Assembly: GCA_030632745.1 (NCBI GenBank) | Contig: DAOVUE010000106.1 | Span: 1-6,189 of the forward strand | From: Pseudomonadota bacterium | GTDB lineage: Bacteria; Pseudomonadota; Gammaproteobacteria; GRL18 | Reading direction: 5' to 3' | Length of the DNA: 6,189 nucleotides | Shown: positions 1 to 6,013 of the stretch, piece after piece | How the letters are laid out: the number at the start of each line of letters is the position of its first letter | Position numbering within the stretch: position 1 is the first letter of the stretch | Made by a program: the position numbers and the translations under genes | Notes under the pieces: generated by a model | Database searches by the model: none | Told to the model about the DNA's origin: nothing | The model's input: the letters and a program-made list of their open reading frames with translations, nothing else

Positions 1-570
1 ATCTTCAATATAAATAGGATCAACTGGTATGTTTTGTTGTCCGGCTGTTTTAGTGGTTTTCATCTGAGCAATTTTATCCACAACATCTATGCCCTTGGTT
101 ACTTTTCCAAATACTGTATAACCCCAGCCATTCATAGTTTTATTAGTATGGTTTAAAAAATCATTATCTTTTAGATTAATAAAAAATTGAGCGGTGGCAG
201 AGTGAGGATCTCTGGTTCGTGCCATAGCAACCGTTCCACGATCATTTTTAAGACCATTGTCAGCTTCATTTTTGACTGGCGGATAAGGTACTTTTTTACG
301 ATCCTGGGCATTGGTAAAGCCACCGCCCTGAATCATAAACCCCCCGATGACACGATGAAAAATGGTTTTTCTATAAAAGTGTGAGTCTGCATATTTAACA
401 AAGTTTTCAACGGTTTTCGGTGCTTTATCAGGATAGAGTTCAAGAAAAATATCTCCCTGATTAGTGGTCATTTTTATTTTAACAGTATCGGAGGCAACAC
501 TGCTGATACTGAAACTCAGAAAAAAGAAGCTAAGAAAGAAAGTTAAAAATAAAACTTTAATTTTTGTCAT
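1..570 (-). CDS. Exported peptidyl-prolyl cis-trans isomerase (cyclophilin), 3' end cut by window edge
   Basis: This is a cyclophilin-type prolyl isomerase, which speeds cis-trans isomerisation of X-Pro bonds during protein folding. I translated 190 residues from the ATG at 570; the frame is still open at base 1, and comparison with E. coli homologues suggests only a few C-terminal residues are missing. Residues 1-26 look like a Sec signal peptide: basic start MTKIK, a long Phe/Leu core, and cleavage likely after Ser-Val-Ala26, so the enzyme should act in the periplasm. Active-site residues visible by analogy with human CypA are R73 (in FHRV), F78 and Q81 (FMIQGGG), M116-A117 and Q128-F129-F130. 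The CypA Trp121 position is F138, as in other bacterial cyclophilins. The core (PHSATAQFFIN, DNDFLN, GWGY) resembles cytosolic PpiB more than PpiA, although PpiA is the exported E. coli enzyme, so I give no symbol. A ribosome site AAGG lies 8 nt upstream (579-582). The gene is divergent from glnS. Confidence 0.93.
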   Translation of the reverse strand, partial: MTKIKVLFLTFFLSFFFLSFSISSVASDTVKIKMTTNQGDIFLELYPDKAPKTVENFVKYADSHFYRKTIFHRVIGGFMIQGGGFTNAQDRKKVPYPPVKNEADNGLKNDRGTVAMARTRDPHSATAQFFINLKDNDFLNHTNKTMNGWGYTVFGKVTKGIDVVDKIAQMKTTKTAGQQNIPVDPIYIED

Positions 571-614
571 TTTTTATACCTTAGTTTTTAAAATAGTTAT
601 TATTGTAAAATGAG

Positions 615-644
615 ATTATCCACTAAAAATTGCTTTAATGTCTA
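615..644 (-). promoter_or_regulatory. Candidate sigma-70 promoter for the cyclophilin gene
   Basis: On the minus strand, TAGACA (644 to 639) resembles the -35 consensus at 5 of 6 positions. It is followed after an 18-nt spacer by GATAAT (620 to 615), which matches the -10 consensus at 5 of 6. Transcription would start near 608 and leave an untranslated leader of roughly 38 nt containing the AAGG ribosome site. This is pattern matching in AT-rich DNA, so chance matches are likely; position and direction support it. Confidence 0.45.
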
Positions 645-654
645 CTATTTGTGT

Positions 655-683
655 TTGTATTTCTACATTTTAGCGAATATTAT
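655..683 (+). promoter_or_regulatory. Candidate sigma-70 promoter for glnS
   Basis: TATTAT at 678-683 matches the -10 consensus at 5 of 6 positions. TTGTAT at 655-660, 17 nt upstream, matches the -35 consensus at only 3 of 6. TATAGT at 688-693 is an alternative -10 without a good -35 partner. Transcription from here would give a leader of roughly 110 nt before the glnS ATG at 806. The assignment is weak. Confidence 0.3.
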
Positions 684-805
684 ATCGTATAGTATGAGAA
701 AAATGATTTTAATGCTCGGATTCAAGGACTAATGATTTATTTTTGTTGAGTAATTCATTAAAATCAGCTCATTTATTATCATTATTAACGGAAATTATAC
801 AAACA

Positions 806-2521
806 ATGAGCGATACAAACACTCAAACGACTGAGAAAAAAGTGATCAGTAACTTCATTCGTCATATTATTGATGAAGATATGAGTCAAAACAAAAATGG
901 TGGCAAATTAATCACCCGTTTTCCACCAGAGCCTAATGGTTATCTGCATATTGGTCATGCTAAATCCATCTGTCTGAACTTTGGTCTGGCGGAAGATTAT
1001 AATGGTATGTGTAATTTACGCTTTGATGACACTAATCCGGAAAAAGAGGATAGTGAATATATTGACTCCATTATGGATGATGTGAAATGGCTTGGTTATT
1101 CCTGGGCGGGTGAAGTTAAATATGCTTCTGATTATTTTGCACAATTGTATGCTTATGCTGTGCAATTGATTAAGCAGGGGCAGGCCTATGTCTGTTCTTT
1201 AACAGCAGATGAAGCTCGTGAATATCGTGGTTCTTTGACGCAGGCCGGTAAGAATAGTCCCTATCGCGATCAGAGTGTGGAACAAAATTTAGATTTGTTT
1301 GAACGCATGAAGCAGGGTGAATTTAATGAGGGTGAGCGGGTATTGCGTGCCAAAATTGATATGGCATCACCCAATATCAATTTACGTGATCCTATTATTT
1401 ACCGCATACGTAAAGTAGAGCATCATCAGACCGGCAAGGAATGGTGTATTTACCCGATGTATGATTATACTCACTGTGTTTCAGATGCGCTTGAGGGCAT
1501 TACACATTCTTTATGTACTCTTGAATTTGAAGATCATCGTCCCTTATATGACTGGGTACTGGATCAATTACAGACTCCCTGTCACCCTCAGCAAATTGAG
1601 TTTGCACGACTCAATCTTAATTATACCATTACCAGTAAGCGTAAATTAAAACAATTAGTGGATGAAAATCATATTAATGGCTGGGATGATCCCCGTCTGC
1701 CTACTATTTCAGGCCTGCGCCGTCGTGGTTATACTCCGGCATCTATCCGTGAATTCAGTGATCGTATCGGCGTGACTAAAGTAGATGGAGTAGTGGATAT
1801 GGGTACATTGGAATTTTGTATCCGTGAAGATTTGGAACACACCGTAGCAAGAGCTATGTGTGTTATTGATCCGCTTAAGGTCGTTATTGAAAGTTTTGCT
1901 GATGATGCTGTTGAAGAACTCTCTGCACCGCGACATCCTAAGGATGAATCCATGGGACGACGCAGCTTTAATATGACGCGGGTGATTTATATTGATCAAA
2001 GTGATTTTGAAGAAGTACCACCACCAAAGTACAGACGTTTATCGGTTGGCAAGGAAGTGCGTTTAAGAAATTCCTATGTGATTAAGTGCCATGCAGTGAT
2101 TAAAGATGAGCAGGGCAAAATTATTGAGCTGCGCTGTACTCATGATACCGATACTTTAGGTAAAAAACCAGAAGGGCGTAAGGTAAAAGGTGTGATTCAC
2201 TGGGTATCAGAAAAATACAGTCTACCGGCAGAAGTGCGTCTATATGATCGTTTGTTTAATGAAGAAAACCCCGATGATGCAGCCAAAAAACATGAAGATG
2301 ATAATAGTCATTTTCTGGATTTCCTAAATCCTGATTCTTTGACCATTATGGCCAATGCCCGGGCTGAAATGTCTTTGGCCGGGGTACAGGCAGGGGATTC
2401 ATTTCAATTTGAGCGGGAAGGCTATTTTACTACTGATAAGGATTCCACTAGTGATAAGCTGGTGTTCAATCGTACTGTTGGTTTAAGAGATTCATGGGCT
2501 AAGATCGGTAGTAAAACATAA
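806..2521 (+). CDS. glnS: Glutaminyl-tRNA synthetase (class I, GlnRS)
   Basis: GlnRS attaches glutamine to tRNA-Gln in the cytoplasm, using ATP. The protein has 571 residues from the ATG at 806, against 554 for the E. coli enzyme as I recall it. The class I Rossmann catalytic domain holds the HIGH motif at residues 48-51 (after [10 protein letters not shown]) and the conserved DDTNP at 74-78. The KMSKS-type signature appears as T276-S277-K278-R279-K280, where E. coli has MSKRK. The rest continues through GWDDPR and [10 protein letters not shown] into the C-terminal beta-barrel anticodon-binding domains and the family ending [13 protein letters not shown]. The same frame opens further upstream with a TTG at 743, but that would add a 21-residue tail with no family likeness, so MSDTNT is preferred. 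The site before 806 is weak: GGA at 790-792 is 13 nt away. Relative to E. coli there is a slightly longer N-terminus and a short charged insertion near the C-terminus (KKHEDDNS). It is divergent from the cyclophilin gene and convergent with the FlhB-like gene. GlnRS implies that glutaminylation is direct. Confidence 0.97.
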   Translation: MSDTNTQTTEKKVISNFIRHIIDEDMSQNKNGGKLITRFPPEPNGYLHIGHAKSICLNFGLAEDYNGMCNLRFDDTNPEKEDSEYIDSIMDDVKWLGYSWAGEVKYASDYFAQLYAYAVQLIKQGQAYVCSLTADEAREYRGSLTQAGKNSPYRDQSVEQNLDLFERMKQGEFNEGERVLRAKIDMASPNINLRDPIIYRIRKVEHHQTGKEWCIYPMYDYTHCVSDALEGITHSLCTLEFEDHRPLYDWVLDQLQTPCHPQQIEFARLNLNYTITSKRKLKQLVDENHINGWDDPRLPTISGLRRRGYTPASIREFSDRIGVTKVDGVVDMGTLEFCIREDLEHTVARAMCVIDPLKVVIESFADDAVEELSAPRHPKDESMGRRSFNMTRVIYIDQSDFEEVPPPKYRRLSVGKEVRLRNSYVIKCHAVIKDEQGKIIELRCTHDTDTLGKKPEGRKVKGVIHWVSEKYSLPAEVRLYDRLFNEENPDDAAKKHEDDNSHFLDFLNPDSLTIMANARAEMSLAGVQAGDSFQFEREGYFTTDKDSTSDKLVFNRTVGLRDSWAKIGSKT

Positions 2522-2863
2522 TTATTTCTCAAATCCTTGAGGTGTTTTGCCTGCAGCGATGTAGGCAAAGGCCAGTACTTCTGCAACTACACGATAGAGT
2601 GATTCCGGAATGTCTTCATAAAGTTCGAGTTGAGATAACAAAACGGTTAAATCAGGATCTTCATGTATAGGGATACCATGCTCTTTAGCCAGCGCAATAA
2701 TTTGCTCTGCAATTTCATTCTGTCCTGTGGCTGTTATCTTAGGAATAGGATTTGACGCTTTACTTTCATCATAATTGAGAGCAATTGCCTGCTTGAAAAT
2801 TGTTTCATCATTACTTTTCTTATTCTCAGCAGCAGAGTTCTTTTTTGTATTTTTATTAGCCAT
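2522..2863 (-). CDS. Stand-alone FlhB/YscU C-terminal domain protein (FlhX/FhlB-like export switch)
   Basis: This 113-residue soluble protein is homologous to the cytoplasmic C-terminal domain of FlhB/YscU/EscU, the component of the flagellar and type III export gate that changes substrate class. Residues 1-20 are a Lys/Asn-rich lead. From about residue 24 to 105 the family pattern is clear: AIALNYDES, ITATGQNEIAEQI, AKEHGIPIHEDP, LSQLELYEDIPESLY, VVAEVLAFAY. It has no membrane segments, which full FlhB carries, and it lacks the NPTH loop where FlhB cuts itself; it begins about where the FlhB fragment made by that cut begins. Family knowledge: the Helicobacter pylori protein HP1575 (FlhX) is a similar short homologue able to stand in for the missing FlhB C-terminal domain. 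Its ATG lies 6 nt after the stop of the FliK-like gene, so the two are probably cotranscribed and translationally coupled; the only ribosome-site-like run, GGGTG, falls inside the preceding gene. Its stop codon abuts that of glnS. The domain is clear; a flagellar role is inferred. Confidence 0.88.
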   Translation of the reverse strand: MANKNTKKNSAAENKKSNDETIFKQAIALNYDESKASNPIPKITATGQNEIAEQIIALAKEHGIPIHEDPDLTVLLSQLELYEDIPESLYRVVAEVLAFAYIAAGKTPQGFEK

Positions 2864-2869
2864 ATCTTA

Positions 2870-4981
2870 TTACACCCGTTCATCAACTATGAATTGACTG
2901 TCTGCCTGTTCTTTCTTCGCCGCTTCAGGAACCCCATGAAATGCCGTGAGTTGTGAAATGGTGAAATCAGCATCAAACAGGCGCTCTTTTAATAAAGGAA
3001 ATAATTGCTGTAATAAGTGCTGACTATTTTTTTCTTCTGTCCAGAATTGAATGGCTAAATCATTTTTATCCAATGTAATATAAATTCTGATAGCACCCAG
3101 AGAGGGCAGGTGGAAAGCCATATTAACGGTCCAGATCTTATTGCCTTTTCGGGCTTCTTCATCGGTGAATTCCTGTCGAATTTTCAGCTGTAGTACTTCC
3201 TGCTGATCATTGTTGCGAAAGGGAATTTCAAAGTTTAACAGAGCTTGTTCACTGCCGCTTTCACGGCTGTGCAGTTGAGTCACAATAAGCCGGGACAGAA
3301 CACCTTCCAATTGTTCTAATAGCCTGTTTTGTAGCAATAAAGGAGAATTCAAATGGAACAGATTATCAGCAGCAGGTGCCTGTACCTGGGCATGAATAAT
3401 ACGACCTGGAAGATCATAAAATTGTCCTGACCTGGAGTGTGAGTCTGTTAATGTTCTATGTTCAATGCTTTGATATAAGCTCTGTTCAGAGGAAAGATTT
3501 TTAGGTAATAGAATGGCTTCATTTTTATGAATCATTGTTGCCAGATTGGATAAATTTGCTTTTAAATCTGTCTGAGAAATTTGTTTAATGCTCTGCTGAG
3601 TTTGAGCTGGAGTCTGAGTTCTGCCCGGGTTTAAAGCTTGAGTGACTGAATTAAGTAATTTATTTTCCAGGAATTGCCCGGAATTTTGTACAACATTTTT
3701 TATGTCATTAATTGTCGTTAACTGAGCTAGTTGAGGTAATTGCTGTAATAGTTTATCCACTTGTTTAATAAACTGTGCTGTGAAATAACTATTGGGCTGA
3801 TTAATCTGCGTTGAAATTTCTTTTAGAGAGGCAAGCAGTTGCGGCAGTGCCTGCTGTCGGGTGACATATTGATTAATGTATTGGCTGACCTGATGACTTT
3901 CCTGTGGGGAATGATGTATTTGAAAAGAAATATCTGCAGCATTTTTATTAACCTGTATCAATAATTGCTGCCCCGCTTGAAGTAATAAATCAGTTTTTAT
4001 TTGTACAACTTGTGCCTGTTTTATTATTTTATTATTAATCGGGTTATTGGCTAAAACAGTATTTTCTGCCTGAACTGTTCGTTTCTGATAGCCTTGCAGT
4101 TGAACTTCCTGTTTTTGAACTATTTCCAGGGGTAACTTTGACAATAGTTCAAGGGCTGATTTTATCTGCTGCTGCACTTGTGGTTCAGATGTCAGGAGTT
4201 GTTTAGATGCAGCGTATGCCTGCTGTAGTGTTGTATTATTGATCGGCGTATTGGCTGCTATGGGTTCTTTTGTTTGAGTACTCTTTTTAGAAACAGGGTT
4301 TTGAAAAGCCGGGTTTTGAGCGGTGAGTTGTGTCAGAATTTCGCTTGCTGCTTTAGATGATATTATATTGTCAGACAGCATTTGCCGGATAATTTTTTGT
4401 ACTGTTTCCAGGGGTACTTTTGACAGCAGGTCAAGTGATGATTTTATCTGCAGTTGCAGCTGTGCTTCAGAAACTATCGTTTGATTAGGCGATTGTGTTG
4501 CCGGTGTAATTTGAGGCAGAACTTGTGAAAGAATATTGGCATCAAACTGCCCGGCGCCATTAACTAATAGTGAGGCCAGCCCGTTTTGTGTCTGCTGATA
4601 GACAATAGTTTGGATCAGCTGCCCGGGGGACCATTGTTGAATGGTTCCTAAGGTTAATTCTTTGGGAATAATAGTGATTGATTTTATTGCCGCTGCTGCT
4701 AATTTATGTTGTACAACTCGATCCTGGATGTAAATCTGAGTAAACTCACCGGGTAGAATTTGTTTAGCACTGAGAACGGCTTTCTGAGTATTAATACTTA
4801 ATAAACCAGTTTGAGATAAATTGTCCAGAGTTTGTTTTAACAGTAAACCAATAGCTAAACGTTGTTTTTCAGCCATAGCTGAGCTAAGCTTGCTGCTGAT
4901 TTCTTTATTAATATCTTTATTGATATCAGCTTCGCTGCGAGTGATTTCAGTACTGATTTTTGATGGATCTATAGAATTCAT
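2870..4981 (-). CDS. FliK-like flagellar hook-length-control domain protein
   Basis: The protein has 703 residues from the ATG at 4981. The last 145 or so form a FliK-type C-terminal domain (Flg_hook-like): LEQLEGVLSRLIVTQLHSRE leads in, and from about residue 617 WTVNMAF, LPSLGAIRIYI and LLKERLFDADFTISQL follow the family pattern. In flagella this domain contacts FlhB-C and ends hook growth. The remaining part is low in complexity, rich in Gln, Leu, Asn and Thr, with no signal peptide or membrane helix. It contains a diverged internal duplication: residues 171-193 and 265-287 both read roughly as SEx-QxQIKSxLxLLSKxPLExVQ. A second, shorter shared segment (ANxPINN) follows each copy. A GTG at 5071 would extend the frame by 30 residues, but it has no ribosome site; the chosen ATG also lacks a strong one, so the start is moderately sure. 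It is first in an operon with the FlhB-like gene. No flagellar structural gene is visible, so I give no fliK symbol: it may be a paralogue acting elsewhere. Confidence 0.85.
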   Translation of the reverse strand: MNSIDPSKISTEITRSEADINKDINKEISSKLSSAMAEKQRLAIGLLLKQTLDNLSQTGLLSINTQKAVLSAKQILPGEFTQIYIQDRVVQHKLAAAAIKSITIIPKELTLGTIQQWSPGQLIQTIVYQQTQNGLASLLVNGAGQFDANILSQVLPQITPATQSPNQTIVSEAQLQLQIKSSLDLLSKVPLETVQKIIRQMLSDNIISSKAASEILTQLTAQNPAFQNPVSKKSTQTKEPIAANTPINNTTLQQAYAASKQLLTSEPQVQQQIKSALELLSKLPLEIVQKQEVQLQGYQKRTVQAENTVLANNPINNKIIKQAQVVQIKTDLLLQAGQQLLIQVNKNAADISFQIHHSPQESHQVSQYINQYVTRQQALPQLLASLKEISTQINQPNSYFTAQFIKQVDKLLQQLPQLAQLTTINDIKNVVQNSGQFLENKLLNSVTQALNPGRTQTPAQTQQSIKQISQTDLKANLSNLATMIHKNEAILLPKNLSSEQSLYQSIEHRTLTDSHSRSGQFYDLPGRIIHAQVQAPAADNLFHLNSPLLLQNRLLEQLEGVLSRLIVTQLHSRESGSEQALLNFEIPFRNNDQQEVLQLKIRQEFTDEEARKGNKIWTVNMAFHLPSLGAIRIYITLDKNDLAIQFWTEEKNSQHLLQQLFPLLKERLFDADFTISQLTAFHGVPEAAKKEQADSQFIVDERV
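4123..4189 (-). repeat. Internal coding repeat of the FliK-like gene, copy 2
   Basis: This is the partner of 4405-4471 and encodes residues 265-287, with core QIKSALELLSKLPLEIVQ. A further 22-bp similarity, 4031-4052 against 4235-4256 (19 of 22 bases), is offset by only 204 bp. The duplicated unit was therefore longer, and copy 2 has since lost about 78 bp (26 codons) between the two conserved blocks, or copy 1 has gained them. Confidence 0.78.
4405..4471 (-). repeat. Internal coding repeat of the FliK-like gene, copy 1
   Basis: This 67-bp stretch matches 4123-4189 at 55 of 67 aligned bases without gaps (my manual count). The two copies lie 282 bp apart, an exact multiple of three. It encodes residues 171-193 of the FliK-like protein, with core QIKSSLDLLSKVPLETVQ. 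Sharing at DNA level points to a duplication within the gene rather than convergent protein sequence. Confidence 0.8.
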
Positions 4982-5095
4982 GCAGATAAAATCTTTTGTA
5001 AATATTTTATATTTAGTTTCAGTATAAACTATTTCCCTTAATCCTGCAGATCGGATAAAACACTTTCGCACTATTAATAAAATAAGTAATAAGAC

Positions 5096-5099
5096 AGGG
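5096..5099 (+). promoter_or_regulatory. Ribosome binding site of the pentapeptide-repeat gene
   Basis: AGGG lies 6 nt before the ATG at 5106. It supports this start as the true one. Confidence 0.6.
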
Positions 5100-5105
5100 C
5101 AAATT

Positions 5106-5939
5106 ATGCATCAGGACAGTCAACTTTGGTATGTCAAAAAAAATGGACAAATAAAAGGACCTTTTGCGACAGGGCTAATTAGTCAAAATATCTTATTAGG
5201 ACGAATTCACCCGAGTGACTTATTAAGCCAGGATAAAGAAATCTGGCGTAAAGCATCGACTGTTCGTGAAGTGATGCCTGATGTTGTTAAGTATCGTAAT
5301 GATCCTAATTATAAAGAACGTTTAAAAGCGGCCAGGCGCTGGGCTGATGAAAGAAGTGAAGTTCGGGAAGCCAATCCGGATGGCCAGGAATACGCTCATT
5401 CACCACGAAAAAAAGCCACCCGTTTAGGTATTAAAACGACTGGATTGTTCGGTATTATTGTTCTGATTAGCGTCATTACAGGTTTTATTTATACCATGTT
5501 TGTTTTTACTCCTGATGCTCCAATTGCTCAAATTAATTGTGCATCGACGGGCCGGGATGGTAGTGTGTTTGATCGCTGTCATTTACAGGGCAGGGACTTT
5601 AGTCGCCGCAGTTTAACAGCAAGCAGCTTTAAAAATGCTCTATTACAAAATAGTCGTTTCAGACAATCCAATTTGCAGCATAGTCACTTTGATTATGCTA
5701 ACCTGTCTAATGCTGATTTAACTCAGGCTGATTTTAGTGGTGCCAGTATGAAAGCAGTTGATCTGCGTGGTGCTGTACTAAATGCTGCTGTTTTTACTGA
5801 TGCTGATATGAGTTATGCTGATTTGACTGGAGCTAAAGCCGCAAAAATAAAATTGACGGGTGCTAAATTAGCCAATACAATTTGGTTTGATGGTCATATT
5901 TGTGCTAAGGAATCAGTGGGAAGTTGTCTGGCACAGTGA
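5106..5939 (+). CDS. GYF_2-like domain, single-pass membrane, pentapeptide-repeat protein
   Basis: The protein has 277 residues in three parts. Residues 7-52 resemble the GYF_2 domain (WYVKKNGQIKGPF, then LGRIHPSDLL and IWRKA), a small fold often found at the cytoplasmic end of bacterial membrane proteins and thought to bind peptides. A basic linker (residues 60-110, ending PRKKATRLGIK) leads to one membrane helix at about 113-134 (GLFGIIVLISVITGFIYTMF). By the positive-inside rule, the N-terminus is cytoplasmic and the C-terminus periplasmic. Residues 153-262 are an unbroken run of 22 pentapeptide repeats with the central residue at every fifth position from 155 to 260 (mostly Leu or Phe); typical units are ADLTQ, ADFSG, VDLRG and ADLTG. 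Such runs fold as a right-handed quadrilateral beta-helix, here about 5.5 turns. All four cysteines (145, 158, 266, 274) lie outside the membrane and flank the helix, so disulfide caps are possible. Function is unknown; scaffolding or binding is the most one can infer. It is divergent from the FliK-like gene, and the 124 bp between them shows no convincing promoter by eye. Confidence 0.9.
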   Translation: MHQDSQLWYVKKNGQIKGPFATGLISQNILLGRIHPSDLLSQDKEIWRKASTVREVMPDVVKYRNDPNYKERLKAARRWADERSEVREANPDGQEYAHSPRKKATRLGIKTTGLFGIIVLISVITGFIYTMFVFTPDAPIAQINCASTGRDGSVFDRCHLQGRDFSRRSLTASSFKNALLQNSRFRQSNLQHSHFDYANLSNADLTQADFSGASMKAVDLRGAVLNAAVFTDADMSYADLTGAKAAKIKLTGAKLANTIWFDGHICAKESVGSCLAQ

Positions 5940-5960
5940 ATAAATTTTTGGATTTATCAA

Positions 5961-5976
5961 AAAAAGCGTACTTTTT
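5961..5976. terminator. Weak bidirectional terminator candidate between convergent genes
   Basis: AAAAAG, loop CGTA, CTTTTT forms a 6-bp stem just after the pentapeptide gene and before the end of the convergent DUF3368 gene. A U-rich tail is present on both strands; the minus-strand transcript would end in seven U. The stem has a single G-C pair, so it is thermodynamically weak. Position between two convergent stop codons is the main support. Confidence 0.3.
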
Positions 5977-6013
5977 ATATGACAGAATAACAACCTTTAT
6001 ATAGTGCGATATC

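Noticed and set aside
187..384. Plus-strand open frame of 65 codons
   Set aside because: It lies antisense inside the cyclophilin gene, whose motifs are unmistakable on the minus strand. The peptide has no recognisable features.
743..805. N-terminal extension of GlnRS from the TTG at 743
   Set aside because: The 21 extra residues have no GlnRS counterpart, the nearest AAGGA is 14 nt away, and the ATG at 806 gives a start close to that of the E. coli enzyme.
1709..1999. Minus-strand open frames inside glnS (also 1729-1953, and a plus-strand frame at 1461-1649)
   Set aside because: These are shadows of the conserved GlnRS coding frame, with no ribosome sites or family likeness.
4821..5027. 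Plus-strand frame of 68 codons with a hydrophobic Leu/Ile/Ser stretch
   Set aside because: It is antisense to the N-terminal part of the FliK-like gene. The apparent membrane segment comes from the reverse reading of a repetitive Ile/Asn/Asp-rich stretch.
4982..5071. N-terminal extension of the FliK-like protein from the GTG at 5071
   Set aside because: There is no ribosome site before this GTG and the 30 residues look like translated promoter-region DNA. The ATG at 4981 is preferred, though it too lacks a strong site.
5040..5075. Possible flagellar sigma-28 promoter upstream of the FliK-like gene (CCGAT on the minus strand)
   Set aside because: The -10-like piece is partial and no TAAA-like -35 element lies at the right distance.
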